From NCBI RefSeq assembly GCF_000002985.6, contig NC_003281.10, forward strand, positions 2,356,001 through 2,420,000: DNA of 64,000 nt, read 5' to 3'. Position numbers and translations under genes: made by a program. This document shows, piece by piece, positions 45,209 to 58,200 of this stretch. Position 1 is the stretch's first letter. Each line of letters starts with the position of its first letter. Below the pieces are notes generated by a model. It ran no database searches. It was not told the DNA's origin and saw only the letters and a list, made by a program, of their open reading frames with translations. The stretch comes from Caenorhabditis elegans. Its lineage: Eukaryota > Nematoda > Chromadorea > Rhabditida > Rhabditidae.

Positions 45209-46098
45209 TTTTCAACTAAAATCATTAAAAAAATGAAAAAATCGAGAAAAACAGTGGAAATTGAGTGAAATCGATGAAAATTCGAATAAATAAGAATAAA
45301 TTCGGAGTGTGGATTTACGGTAAAGAACACGCGCCTGCGGGATTCCGGAGTGTCGTTGTATGTCTTTACGCGGTAGTTTAAATCGATTTTTTAAAGCTGG
45401 TGGATTATGGCTAGTTTAGAGGGGGTTTTGAAGTTTTTTTTTGTGAAAAATTCAACAAAACGTAGTCAAAATCCTTCTTCTGTGTTAAAATTCAAAAAAT
45501 TCCATTAAAACCGAGACAAATCGAAATTTTTCTGCAAAGCCACAATAATTAATAATAATTTGGCTCATTTTTCAGAGTTTCTCATGAGTTTATGATTTTT
45601 GTGTCAAAATGCTTCCAATTTGCTTTAGGTTTATGTCAACTACATTTCACCCGTCTCCAATCCCTCTGACCACTTGAACTTTCACTTTTTCCCGAAACTA
45701 GGCGGAGTCTGGCGGGGGTGCTAGTGAAAACTATCCAATATGACACAGTCACCCATTTCTTGGATGAAAATCCGGCAATTTTGTTTGCAAAACTGAGCAG
45801 AAATCATCATTTGATAAGAAATTCGCACCTTTTTGACCTTTTTGACGCTGTAGTCACTGAGCAAATAGAAAAGTGGTACAAATTGGCTGGAAAAAGTCGT
45901 ATAAAGGAGCTTTTTGGGGAGTTTTAAAGTGTGAAATTGGCTTTGTTAGGTGCTAATTAGTATATTGGAGATTTTAGGAAAAATTTAAAATTTTCGAAAA
46001 AAATTTTTTTTTTCGAAATTTTTTTTTCAGAAAATTTTTGTTCGAAATGTTTTTTTTTCAAATTTTCAGATTTCCAGCCAATTTCTTCGTCTATAAAC
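45209..46098. promoter_or_regulatory. Divergent cic-1/strm-1 intergenic region
   Basis: 890 bp of mostly non-repetitive DNA between two divergent genes. A TGATAAG GATA-type site lies at 45812-45818; such sites bind intestinal ELT-2-class factors in worms, but function here is only inferred. A 69-codon frame at 45718-45927 has no recognisable domain and was not called. Confidence 0.35.
46066..46069 (+). promoter_or_regulatory. Trans-splice-like acceptor before strm-1
   Basis: A T-rich tract ending TTTTCAG lies 29 bases upstream of the strm-1 ATG, with no upstream donor that fits. It is a likely SL acceptor. Confidence 0.45.
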
Positions 46099-49000
46099 AT
46101 GTCCATCAATATGAATGCCAACTTTTTGAAGCTTCTCACCCATTTTCGGCGTCACGATTTGGTAAGTTGAATTTTTTCCCAAAAATTTGAAATTCCGACC
46201 TATTTTTGTTTAAGTCTTAATTAATGCAATAAAAATGCGAAGATTTTTCTTTGTTTTGTTTAAAAAAACATTTTTATAGCTTAAAAATGAGCAAAGTTAT
46301 AGGATTTTTTCTAAAAATTTTTTATTCCAAAAAAAATTTTATTTTTTGAAATTTTCAACATTTTTTTAGTACGATTGTAACTTTTTATTTGAATAAAATA
46401 TTTATCTACAATCTGCTTTAAAAATTATAAAAAAAATCTTAAAAATGAGAAAAGTTATGGTACTTTAAAAAAAAAAAAACTCAAAAAAATTTTTTCAAAA
46501 AAAAAATTTTTTTTTTTCAATTTTTTTTTAAAATTCCCCCCCAAAAGTACATTTATTTCTTATTAATGTTATTATGTACTATCACATCTTATCAGTACGA
46601 AACCCTTCGTGTTCTTCTGTTTTATTGAAACCAACGGAATATAAGGTGACGAAATGAATTTGACCTACTTTTTTCTGTTATTTGCGCCGCCGCCGAAAAT
46701 TGGTGAAGAACAAATAATTATTGTGACCTTGTTAATGACAATGTCAATAATAGTTTTATAATAAGAAAGGTATTTACTTTTCCGGAAAAAAAAAATTGAA
46801 AAAAAAATTTTTTTGAAAATTTTTTTTTTTGGAAAAACATCAATTTTTTTTAAATTTTTTAACTTAAAATTAGTATCAAAATCAGATTCGTCGTCAAGTT
46901 CTACCCCTGAAACACTTTTTTCCGACTTTCCTACGCTAAATTCAACTTTCGCGGGATACTGTAGCCTCAAAAGTACGCAAACACTTCAACACACCAGATC
47001 TTACGACAAAATGCAGAAAAATCAATATTTTAACGCAATGTCATGCTTAAAACTGAATTTTCCGCAATTTCATAGGCAATTTAAGCATTTAGTAAAATTT
47101 ACAGAGTAGTACTGTAGCTTCGAAAGTACGCAAACACCGATTACGAGTTTTCGGCGCGAAAATTGGGGTTCAGGGGTAAAAAACTACGGAAAATACGAAT
47201 TTTCAATTAAAAATTGCTCAAAACCAACCCCAAAAAAAATTTCAGACAAATTTCAAGTCGGAGCACGACACGTTGTACGAAAAAGCTCTGGAAACTGGAG
47301 ATCATTTGGAAGTGACGTCACACTATTACAGTGTTATGAGTACTGTAATCGATGAGTATTTTGGCGGGAATTTTCATTTTGTACCGCCGAAATTCGAGGG
47401 GCAAAAGCTTGAGGAGGCGTTGAAGTCTCTTCACTGGTGCGTTTTTCTACTGTAACTTTGAGAATGTATGATGAAAATTTTGGAAGTTATCAAATTTGAA
47501 TTGAGCTCACTGAGAGCTCTTATTTGATACTAATTTTGATTCCATTTTTTTTTTGAAAAAAAAAAAAATTTTCACCCAAAAAAAAATTTTTTTTCCTGAA
47601 AACTTCCTGAAATTGCTAAATTACAAATTTTTCATATTCAGCGCACACACAGCTTCAAAATAACACCCATATCGACTATATTCCGTTGATTTTTAGATTT
47701 TAGGGTCCCACCACGAAGGGGTACTGTAGTTTTCGCGGCGAGACCCTAATTTTTCAAAATTGATGGAACACAGTCGATAAGGGGGTCATTTTGAAGCTCG
47801 TGACACGCTGATTACGATTTTTATATTAAAAATTGGAAAAATTGAATTATGGAGAAAAAAACAAGAAAAACATTTTAAAATTTCAGCCACATTGCTGAAA
47901 AGCTGGAATTGTCGGAAAATGTGCATTGTCTGGATATTGGATGTGGAATTGGTGGAGTTATGCTGGATATTGCTGATTTCGGAGCCAAGTTGACAGGCGT
48001 CACAATTGCTCCGAACGAGGCGGAGATTGGTGAGAAAATTATAATTTTGGAATTTTTTGAAAAAATTGTAAAATTAAAACTCAAATATCTCGAAAACTAC
48101 GAAAGCTATAGAAAAGTTGTCAACTAACAAAATATGCGAAATTTGAAGGGCTAGATTTCATTAGTTGACATTTTTTTCCTAGCTTTGTTAGTTTTTGAGA
48201 TATTTGCGTTTTTCCAAAATTTTTCAATTTTTAAAAAAACTTTTTTTCACTTCCAGGAAACGAAAAATTCGCCAATATGGGAATATCGGATCGTTGTAAA
48301 ATTGTGGCGGCAGATTGTCAAAAAATGCCTTTTGGTAAGTTATCGAATGAAAAATCTGCGGTAAGAAATTTTTTTTGCCAAAAAAAAATTTTAGGAAAAA
48401 CTTTTTTTTTTCCAATTTTCTGAATTTTATCTAGATTTTGGCATTTCTACTGAATTTTACCTATTTTAAACTTCAAAATGACACCCATAGAATCCGACAA
48501 GTTTGGATAATTGGGTCCCGCAGCGAAGGGTACTGTAGTTTTCGCGGTAGGACCCAGAGTTTTCAAAATCTAGCAGAACCTAGCTGATATGGGTGTCATT
48601 TTGAAGCTTTAGTTATGCTGAAAATGAAAATTTACAAAAATGATTATTTAATCGGAATATTGAAAAAAACATTATTTTAAAAAATTTCTAAAAAAAAAAG
48701 TATTTTTCGAAAAATTTAAAAACTTTTCTAATATCGATTATTACCTAGTTTTCACCCAAAATTTCAAAATTTTCAGAAGATTCGACATTTGACGTTGCTT
48801 ATGCTATATATTCCCTGAAATATATCCCGAATTTGGACAAAGTTATGAAGGAAATTCAGAGAGTGCTCAAGCCGGGAGGAAAATTTATTGTATACGATTT
48901 GATAAAGACAAATGATTATGACAAGGATAATAAGGAACATTATAAGGTGAGTACTCTAGAAAGTTAAAAAAAACTTTAAAAAAAAATTTTTTCTCCAAAC

Positions 49001-50256
49001 TTGAAAATTTTCTAGTTTTGTTATTTTCATCGTGTTCAGCTCACCAAGACCTTTCAAGTAACACCCATCATGCCTATGTTCCGACAGATTTGAGTTTTCG
49101 GGTCCCGCAGCGAAGGTTACTGTAGTTTTCGCGGCGGGACCCAAAAAGTGTCAAAATTGCCGGAAAGTAGCCAATATGGGGGTCAAACTGAAGCTCTCGG
49201 CAAGCGAAAATCGTTAATTTTAAATTGAAAAACATATACTTTACAGATTTTAAGAAAAAAAATTTTCGCCAAAAATTTTTTTTTTGAAAATTCCACAAAA
49301 AAAATTAAACTTTTTTTAGCCAAAAAATCAAATGCTTTCCAGACCCTCCATCATCTGGAATACGCGTGCGGAATGCCATCACTTCATACCCAATCAGAAG
49401 TCGAAGCGGCCGCCGAAAAATGGGAAATGCCTGTGGTGGAGCGGGAAAATTTGGAGGAAACCTACGGAAATCGGGCTTTTCACTACTGTTTCTCGGCGAG
49501 CCCAATGTTCATGTGGTTGGTGAGCAGTCCAGTGATAGGTGAGTAAGTTTTAAAAAGATTTAAAATTTTTTTGAAAAAATTTTTTTTTTTCGAAATTTGT
49601 TTTGCGAAAAATTTCCTCCAAACTCGATTTTTTGCAATTTTTAGTAACATTTTCAGATTCAGCTCACAGAGAGGAGCTTTCAAATAACCCCCATCATGCC
49701 TGGGTTACACCAACTTTGAGAACTCCGGGTCCCTCCACGAAGGGGAAAAATATTTTTCTCGGGAACTTTCTGATTTTTCTCAACATAATTTGCATAAAAC
49801 CCATATTTTCGTGTTCAACACACCAAGAGCTTCAATTTAACACCCATAGTGACTAGGCTACGTCAATTTTGAGTATATCGGGTCCCGCCACGAAAACCTC
49901 CAGGGTTACTGTAGTTTTCGCAGCGAGGCTCAATTTTGTCGGAACCTGGGCATGTAGGGGGTCATTTTGAAGCTCCCAGCGTGCTGAATTCAAATTTCAT
50001 AATTAAAACGTTGAAATTCAAAGTTTGAAAAAAATTTAAAATAAAAAAAATTTCCAAAAAAAAAAATTTCTCAAAATTTCAAATTTTTCCAGATCACACT
50101 ATCCGAATGGCTGAAATTTTGCGCATATTACCCGCCGGGTTTAAACAATTTAACCGAACTTTTCTGTGTGGAACAGTGAACTCAATTGTCGGAGGAGGAC
50201 GGATGGGAATACTCTCCGGAGCCGATATTTTGCTGTTTGAGAAGAAGAAAATCTGA
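46099..50256 (+). CDS. strm-1: Sterol C4-methyltransferase
   Basis: STRM-1 methylates sterols at C4 using S-adenosylmethionine, diverting cholesterol derivatives from dafachronic acid hormones and so influencing dauer entry (known for C. elegans). Seven exons give 334 aa: 46099-46161, 47246-47436, 47887-48029, 48257-48334, 48777-48946, 49343-49538 and 50093-50256. The N-terminus is MSINMNANFLKLLTHFRRHD. The SMT family region YYSVMSTVIDEYFGGNFHFV precedes the SAM-binding motif I LDIGCGIGG. Then come GVTIAPNEAEI, AADCQKMPFEDSTFDVAYAI and VLKPGGKFIVYD. The C-terminal SMT domain ends GGGRMGILSGADILLFEKKK. All junctions are in phase. GGGTCCCGCCACGAA-family repeats lie in the introns after exons 2, 4, 5 and 6, and the 1.1-kb intron 1 holds a copy of the 37-kb repeat. 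Confidence 0.95.
47640..50000. repeat. Fold-back repeats in strm-1 introns
   Basis: GGGTCCCGCCACGAA-family copies at about 47640-47820, 48465-48640, 49030-49220, 49660-49750 (partial) and 49810-50000. A different inverted repeat, AAGTTGTCAACTAACAAAAT with AGTTGACA on the other arm, lies at 48090-48210 in intron 3 and shares its vocabulary with the arrays at 11.7-12.4 and 17-18 kb. Confidence 0.75.
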
Positions 50257-50311
50257 TTTTTTTTTTCGTTTTTTCAGCTTAAAATTGCATTCAAAATACT
50301 GTAATAATATT

Positions 50312-50317
50312 AATAAA
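50312..50317 (+). terminator. Poly(A) signal of strm-1
   Basis: AATAAA 55 bp after the strm-1 TGA, and 134 bp before the stop codon of the convergent ribosomal-protein gene. Confidence 0.55.
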
Positions 50318-50450
50318 CAATTATTTACTGCTAAAAACAAAAAAAAATATTTAGTTCAAAAAATTTCAGTGAAAAAAAAACCAAAAAAACTAACTAAAAA
50401 CAAGGAGAAAACTGGAAAATTGGACAAAAATCGATACAAAAAATCGATAA

Positions 50451-53400
50451 TCACTTGACAACAGTAATATTATTAGGTGTGTGCACATTTTGCTCGTAGA
50501 CACTTTGATATAGGTGATACTTCTTGTTGAGGTCACGTCCCAGCTCTTTTCGGGTCCACTGCAATGAAAATTGGTTGATTTAATTGATGTTTATGGATTT
50601 TTTTTGGGTGATAAAATGGAATTTTTCCGTCAAAGAGGCTTAACACCGAATTTGAAAAAAAATTTAAAAAAATTTTTTGAAAATTTTTTTTTTCAAAAAA
50701 AATTGTTTTAAACAAATAAATTCAGCTAAAACCTCAATTTTCGTTTTCAGCTCACTGGGAGCTTCAAAAAGACCCCCATATTGGCTATATTCCGTCGATT
50801 TTACAATTTTTGGGTCCCACCGCGAAGACTACAGCACCCCTTTTTGAAATTAGAAAATTTAGCAATTTCAGAGAGTTTTTAGCAGAAAAAAATTTTTTTT
50901 TGTAAAAATTTTTCAAAATAAAAAATAAAAAATCAATTTTTTGAGCTCAAAATTTATCGAGTTTTTAGGATTTATTTCATATTGTGCATACATTTTCATT
51001 ATTACGTGTATTAACTTGACATATCGTTGGAATCCCGCAAATTCGGGTCTCATCGCGAAAACTACAGTACCCCTTCGTGGTGGGACCCAAAAATTTTGAA
51101 AATCGGCAGAATATAACCGATATGGGGGTCATTTTGAAGCTCTGAGTGCGCTGAGTATGAAAAAATCAGAATTTTGCAATTTCAGCGAGTTTTTAGAAGA
51201 AAAACTTTTTTGTTTTGGGGAAATTTTTTTTTCAAAAAAAAAAAATCGATTTTTTGAGCTCAAAATTTATCGATTTTTTCCCATTTTTTCCAATTTTTTA
51301 CCTGCTTCCCATCAGCCAATTTCAAATCATTTTCCGATGCCACATGTCCACCCTGAATCACTTCACACTGTCCATTTGGTGCCAGGCTCGTCGAAAAAAT
51401 GTCGTCTTCGGTCGGCTCGACGCCATTTTTGAACTCAACCGGTCGCAATTCGATGAGATGTTTGATTTTCCAGAGCTCTGTGTTGATGAGCTCAGTGTTA
51501 CGGAACACTTCCATTCGACCGACCTGGACATGGAAAAATTGGGGAAAACATTTTTTCTGAAATTTTTTTTTTCAAAATCAGAATTTGCCCTAAAATCTTA
51601 GAAAATTCGAATTCAGCTCACTGAGAGCTTTCATTTGACACCCATATCGGCTAGGGTACGCCATTTTTGGGTCCCACCACGAAAACCCACGGGGGTACTG
51701 TAGTTTTTCGTGGCGGGACCCGAAATTTTTCAAAATTGACCTAGCATGGTCAATATTGGTGTCAAATTGAAGCTCTCAATAAGCTAATTTCGAATTTTAA
51801 GGTTTTGCAGCTAAATTTCTGATTTTCAAAAAAAATTTCAACATTTTTTTCAAAAAATTCCCTTAAAAAATTTTTGTCTGCAATTTTTTTTTCAACGCAA
51901 AATTTCTTACTTTTAGTATTTTCACGGTGTTCAGATCACTGAGAGCTTCAGAATGACACCCATATCTGCTAGATTACGTCATTTTTCAAAGTTTTAGGGT
52001 CCCACCACGAAAACTACAGTAACCCGTGGGTTTTCGTGGCGGGACCTGAAAATGGCGAAATCTAGCCGATATGGGGGGCCATTTTGAAGCTGTCAGTGAA
52101 CTGAACACCGTGAAAATACTAAAAGTAAGAAATTTCGCGTTGAAAAAAAAATTTGCAGACAAAATTTTTTTTTGAAATTTTTTCAAATTTTTTTTTTCCT
52201 AAATTTATAAATTTGGCTTTATAACCTGAAAATTCGAATTTAGCTCTCTGGAAGCTTTCATTTGACACCCATATCGGCTCGGTTACTCCAACTTTGGGTC
52301 CCGCCACGAAAACCCACGGGGTTACTGTAGCTTTTCGTGGTGGGACCCAAAAATGGTGCAACCTGGGTGTTTTATCGAGCGAAACGTTATAAAATTGTAA
52401 AATTGTGACTTGAGAAATATTTTCGTATGAAACTTCAAAATATTAATTTTGAAAAAAAAATTTTTTTTTTTTGGAAATTTTATTTTTCCTAACATTTTTT
52501 CAAAATCAGAATTTTGTTCTAAAATTTTAGAAAATTTGCTTTCAGCACGCTGAGAGCTTCAATTTGACACCCATATTGACTAGATTCCGTCAATTTTGAA
52601 AATTTTCGGGTCCCACCACGAAAATCCACTGGGTTACTGTAAGTTTTCGTGGTGGGACCCAAAATTTTTTAAATTTGATGAAATCTAGCCGATATGGGTA
52701 TGTCAAATGAAAGCTGTGCTCAATACTGTGAAAGTGCTGAAATTCTAAAATTTTTCGATTTTTTCTAAAAATTCCGAAATTTATCGTTTTCCTCGGGGTT
52801 TTCTAGTTTTTCGCTCGATTTCCTCATTTCCAGGAGCATTTTTTTCGGAAAAAAACCCAAAAAATCACAGGTTTTGCACCTTAAAATCCGCTCCAAACAG
52901 GTTTTCCACGTGTTTTTTGGTCCATTTCGGCTCGGCAGACGTGTCACGGTAGAGCCACGCCATCCACAGTTTTGACGCTTGTTTTGGGCGCTGAAATTCA
53001 TTTTAAATTGCATTTCTTCTTAGAACTGGAAAATTTGAAAAAAAAAAATTTCGAAAAATTTCCAAAAAAATAATTTTTTTTTGCAGAAATTTCTTTAATT
53101 TCGTGGTGCACGCCGAGAGCTTCAAAATGGCACCCATATTGACTAGTCTGCGACAATTTTGGGTCCCACCGCGAAAACTACAGTAACCTTCGTGGCGAGA
53201 CCCAGAAATTTCAAAATCCACGTAGCCTAGTCGATATGGGGGTCATTTCGAAGCTCTCGGCGTGCTAAATCTAAAAATTTGACAATAAAGTTAAATTTCA
53301 AGAATTTTTGCGAAAAATTTCCAACAAAAAATTTTTTATTCGAAATTTTTTTAAACTACAGTATTTTTGTTTAATTTCGTGGTAGAACCCGTGAAATTAA

Positions 53401-54963
53401 AAATTTCAAATTCTGCACGCCGAGAGCTTCAAAATGACACCCATATCGACTAGTCTGCGACAATTTTGGGTCCCGCCGCGAAAACTACAGTAACCTTCGT
53501 GGCGAGACCCAGAAATTTCAAAATCCACGTAGCCTAGTCAATATGGGGGTCATTTGAAAGCTCTCGGCGTGCTGAATCTGAAAATCTCAATTTTTTTGAA
53601 ATTAAATGAAAATTGTTTGTAAAAAATTGTAAATTTTCCGGTTTTCTCAGAAATTTCTCAATTTTTGTCCAAAAAATTCCAAATTTTCACCATTTCCTCT
53701 GAAATTTCTTCAGTATAATGTTTGAGAGATGCTCCATTCTTATCGTAGTCAAACTCTTTGACGGCGTCATTTCTACGTGGCAAGTAGCGGGTCCATTTGT
53801 TGTCCGTACGGTATACCCAGCGATCTGGAAAAAAAAAACAAAATTTTGGCTGAAATTTAGGCAAAACTCTATTATAACTCACTGTAAATCCTAAGAAATT
53901 CACTAAAAATCCACTAAAAATTGGCAAAAATCGGCAAAAATTGAGCAAATTTCATTTCTTTTTTTTGTAAAATTCGGGTTACTGTAGCCCCAAAAATACG
54001 CAAGCCCGAGTTTCACGACAAAATGCACAAGAGTGACGTCATAGAGGTAAAAAATGACGTGGAATTTGAAATTTTGAGAAAAATCGCAAATTTTCATGAT
54101 TTTCGATGGAAAATTCAAAAAAATGCCAAAAATTCCAAAGTTTCTGAATTTTTTTTTGGCATTTTTCACGATTTTATAGATTTTTTTTGGAAATTCTAGT
54201 ATCAAAAATGGCCCTTATGGCCCCCGATTGATGGCCTAGAAATTGAAAAAGTTCGGCCACGATAGGTTTTTTAGGCTGAAAATGGTAAAAAATCCCGTTT
54301 TTTTCCAAATTTCCACTGATTTTGATTGAAAATTGCTAAAAACTGGAGTTTTTACCGAGATAGAGCAACTTTTGGCTCAACAATTTCACATTTAAACGAA
54401 AAAAATCGAAATTTTCGGTTGGTGGCCTGGAATATCAAAAAGTTCGGCCACCAATTAGTTTTGGGTTCAAATTTTGCAGAGATATCGATTTTTTAAGCAA
54501 AAATTCATGAAAAACCCAAAAAAATCCGAAAACTTTTTTTACAGCTGGAAATTCAAGATTTTCTGGAATTTTTTGATAGTTCTTCTCGCTTTTATCGAAA
54601 TTTTCAAAGATTTTAGCTTTGAAATTGGCTTGGCTTTCTAAAAATCACAAAAAGTGAACAAAAATGGCGCCAAACCCGCTAATTTCCAATCGGTGGCCTA
54701 GAAATTGAAAACATTCGGCCACAAGTTGAGAAACTCGGCCAGATGGCTAAAAAGGCACGAAAAATTCGATTTTCCACCACTTTTTTTTGCTGAAAATTGA
54801 GAAATTTGAACAAAAATTCCGCCAAAACCCCTAATTTCCATTCAGTGGCCTAGAAATTCAAAAAGTTCGGCCAGATTGGTAAAAATGTGCGAAAAATTAG
54901 ATTTTTCACAGTTTTTTTCGCTAAAAATTGAGAAAAAAACTCACTTCTGATCACTTTTGCCAT
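50451..54963 (-). CDS. mrpl-30: Mitochondrial large-subunit ribosomal protein uL30m
   Basis: A component of the mitochondrial 39S subunit. Exons: 54945-54963 (MAKVIR), 53691-53824, 52880-52990, 51302-51523 and 50451-50558 (TGA), 197 aa, all in phase. The L30-like core aligns with human MRPL30: SKLWMAWLYRDTSAEPKWTK corresponds to [30 protein letters not shown] to IKMLGLEK, and ELWKIKHLIELRPVEF to KLKVVKHLIRIKPLKL. An N-terminal segment with RWVYRTDNKWTRYLPRRNDA and a C-terminal GRDLNKKYHLYQSVYEQN flank it. The symbol follows from orthology and is not individually remembered. A TTTCCAG acceptor lies 11 bases before the ATG, and the upstream kinase gene ends about 280 bp away on the same strand, which suggests a downstream operon position. 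Confidence 0.8.
50745..53590. repeat. Eight GGGTCCCGCCACGAA fold-back repeats in uL30m introns
   Basis: Copies at about 50745-50840 (partial), 51000-51170, 51605-51790, 51920-52110, 52240-52370, 52545-52740, 53105-53270 and 53400-53590. The last two are nearly identical to each other (GACTAGTCTGCGACAATTTT, CTACAGTAACCTTCGTGGCG), pointing to a recent local duplication. All copies lie between exons. Confidence 0.85.
53980..54900. repeat. GGTGGCC modules in uL30m intron 1
   Basis: Degenerate GGTGGCCTAGAAATT...AAAGTTCGGCCACC modules near 54225, 54420, 54690 and 54845 fill intron 1, together with one GTTACTGTAGCCCCAAAAAT motif at 53989. No coding exon was seen. Confidence 0.65.
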
Positions 54964-54975
54964 CTTTTACTCGCT

Positions 54976-54978
54976 CTG
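54976..54978 (-). promoter_or_regulatory. Trans-splice acceptor of the uL30m gene (possible SL2 site)
   Basis: TTTTCCAG on the minus strand ends 11 bases before the ATG, in the roughly 280-bp gap after the kinase stop codon. The spacing is compatible with an SL2-spliced downstream operon gene, though somewhat longer than the common 100-bp gap. Confidence 0.4.
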
Positions 54979-55244
54979 GAAAATTCGAAAATTGAAAAAA
55001 GTAAAAAAAAAGTTTAAAAAAAGAAAAAAAAAAGATAATAAATCCAGAAAAAAACTGGAAAAAATCAAATTTTTGAGTAAAAAAAAATAAATATTCATAA
55101 ATTATAAGTAAAGCTCTGGGAATTTGTACAATTTCAAAAAAAAATTTTTTCAAAAAAGTGATAAAAAAAATTTTCCAAAAAAAAATTTTTTTTTGACAAA
55201 ATTAAAAATTTTTTTTTCGTTAAAAAAATCGAAAAATCAATAAA

Positions 55245-58200
55245 TCAATAAATCCTTGGTGGCTCCAGCTGCTCCAAATGCTCAAAATCGATCGATTCGA
55301 AGAATTTGTGCTCCTTGATTTCCTGGCTTGTCAGACGGGATTTTTGCTGAAAAAATTCCAAATTTTTGGCTCAAAATCCCAGATAATGCTCCATATTCGC
55401 TACCTCTTTAACCAAAAGCCGCTCAATCAAATTTTTTGCATTTTCATCGGGAAAATCTTCGGAAAAAGTGTATAAAATGTCTTGAATCCGTCGAAAAACG
55501 AGATATTCCGACATATCGTTGAACGGATAGATTCCTGTTAGGAAAAGGTACAATGTCACGGAGAATGCCCATAAATCACTGGATGGGCTCATTTCGGAGC
55601 CGGTCAGCAGCTGCAAAAAAATTTGAAAATTTTTGTGCAATTAAAAAAAAAAATTTTTTTTTTGAAATCAAAATTTTTTTGCTTAAAACCATCATTAAAA
55701 AAATCGAACTCAGCTCACTGAGAGCTTTCATTTGACACCCATATTGACTATTCTACGACAACTTTGAGAAAAATCGGGTCCCGCCACGGAAAGGTGCTGT
55801 AATTTTCGTGGTGGGACCCAAAATAGTGCAAAATTGACGGTTTCGAGCAGATTTTGATGTCGAATTGATGTTATTGACGTCCTAAACTGGAAAATGATTG
55901 AATTGTTGAGTGAAACTTTGAAATTTTCGAAGAAAAAATTTCAAAAAAAAAAAAATTTTTTTGAAAATTTTATTTTTCAAAAATTTTACATTTCTAATTT
56001 TTATGAATTTTCACGCTTTCAGCACGTTTTAATCTTACAAATAACCCCAAATGTTGCCTAAACTCGAAAAAATGGGTCCCGCCACGAAAACCACCCCCTG
56101 GGGGTACTGTAGTTTTCGTGGTGGGACCCAAAATAGTGCAAAATTGACGGTTTCGAGCAGATTTTGATGTCAAAGTCATTATCTGGACGTCCTAAACTGG
56201 AAAAATAGTTGAAATTTTCGAAAAAAAAATTTCAAAAAAAATTTTTTTTTTGGAAATTTTTTTTTTTTTTTCAAAAATTTTCAAAACTAAAATTGTTCAA
56301 ATTTTATTAATTTTTTCGCTTTCAACACGCTTCAGTCTTACAAATAACCCCAAATATCGCCTAAACTAGAAAAAATGGGTCCCGCCACGAAAAAAGCTCT
56401 CTCTTATATCCACAGAATCATACAGCTCAGGTCACTTCCCGGACATCTGGAAATCATCGGTCATTGTACCTGTGCACAAGAAGGGGTCCTTCATGGATGC
56501 AAACAATTTTCGACCGATCTCGCTGACTCACTCGCTATCACGACTATTTGAGAAAATCATAATGGACAAGCTGAAAAACCAAATGCGTCTGAAACTGTCC
56601 CGATTCCAGTTCGGTTTCATGAACTCCCGATCATGTACACTGGCTCTTCTCAATTCCTGCACAAAAGTGTTCAACACGCTGACGGATCGATCAAAGTATG
56701 TCGACATGATTTACATTGATTTCCAAAAAGCTTTCGATAGTGTTCCACATAACCTATCGCTGTGCAAAATGGAGCTATTCGGATTGGATGCAAAACTATG
56801 CAATTGGTTCAAGTCTTTTTTGGGAAACCGAACGTCAGTGGTGAAAGTCAATGGCCACATGTCGGAAAACAAGCTTGATGTCCTATCCGGTGTTCCGCAA
56901 GGATCGGTGAGCGGTCCGTTCCTCTTTCTTGTGTACATAAATGACCTGTTGGAATCGTTCCCACCGGAATATACCTGTGAAATATATACCTTTATATACC
57001 TGTGAAAATTGGAATTCGACACACAAACCTCTCTAGCGCGGCTTAAATTTACTTTCCTGTCCCACAAACGTACCTATAATATTTTTAAATATACCTGTGA
57101 AAAACTTATTTTTGGGATGAAAAAATTCGCAAAAAAATTTCCCGTGGTGGAGAGTTGAACTCATTTATTTCAATCAAAATTCGGATTTTCTGTATATTTA
57201 ACCTTTTTTTTCAGCAGCATTAAGCCTTCTTTCTTTATTAATTTCTGTTTAAAACTGCATTTTATTAATTTTTTCAATTTTAATTTTTCGACAAATAAAC
57301 TTTATTAAATTTCTGAAAATTGTTTTCATAAAAATCAATTTTCACGATTAAAATTCACATTTATGTGAAAAAAATCTATTGAAAATGTCAACTACGGTCG
57401 ACAATGTGTGCGCATTGGACGCAAACACCGCGACGCACTTTTGCATGCACAATCTTGAAAAAGTTGACGACAATGTAGAGAAAAATGCGATGTGTCCGGT
57501 GTTCCGCAAGGATCGGTGAGCGGTCCGTTCCTCTTTCTTGTGTACATAAACGACCTGTTGGAATCGTTCCCACCGGACGTACACATCTCCGCCTTCGCGG
57601 GGATGATCTCAAAATCTTTGGAGAAAACAGCGAATCGGCTCAAACATCAATCAACGTAGTCACAAACTGGTGCACCAAATGGAAATTATTTCTGGCAGAA
57701 AATAAGTCCGCAGTCATACACTTCGGAAAGAACAACCCAAAAATGGATTACTTTGCCAATGAAATTAAGATTGCAAAGAAGGAATCAGTCAAGGATTTGG
57801 GAGTATTTGTCGACAACAAGCTCAACTTCCAAGCACACATCAATTTCGTCTCGAATGCTGCACTACTGAAATGCAGACAACTACTTAGAACATTTCGCTC
57901 CACAAATGCCAACCTCTATTTCAAACTCTACAGCATCTACGTTCAGCCGATCTTGGATTATGGAACAGGGGTGTGCGGATAACCAATTTTTTCGGCTAAC
58001 GGATAAATCGGCTAATGCCGATTTTTTGAGAACCGGCTAACGGCTAATTCGGCTAACGGCTAATTTCAAAATTTTCGGCTAACGGCTAATTCGGCTAATC
58101 TCAGTCATTCAAATCGGCTAATTTTCGGCTAATTCGGAAAATATTCATTTGGTTAAGCTTTTTTTGTCCATTCTGTTAATTCAGGTTTTGGGTTAATTTT

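Noticed and set aside
45718..45927. 69-codon open frame between cic-1 and strm-1 (MLVKTIQYDTVTHFLDENPA...)
   Set aside because: Hydrophilic and protein-like, but no recognisable domain, no splice-consistent extension, and it lies in the divergent promoter region. Not enough for a gene call.
57348..57643. Minus-strand frames across the LINE ([11 protein letters not shown]...)
   Set aside because: Antisense of the reverse transcriptase motif region; no independent coding signal.
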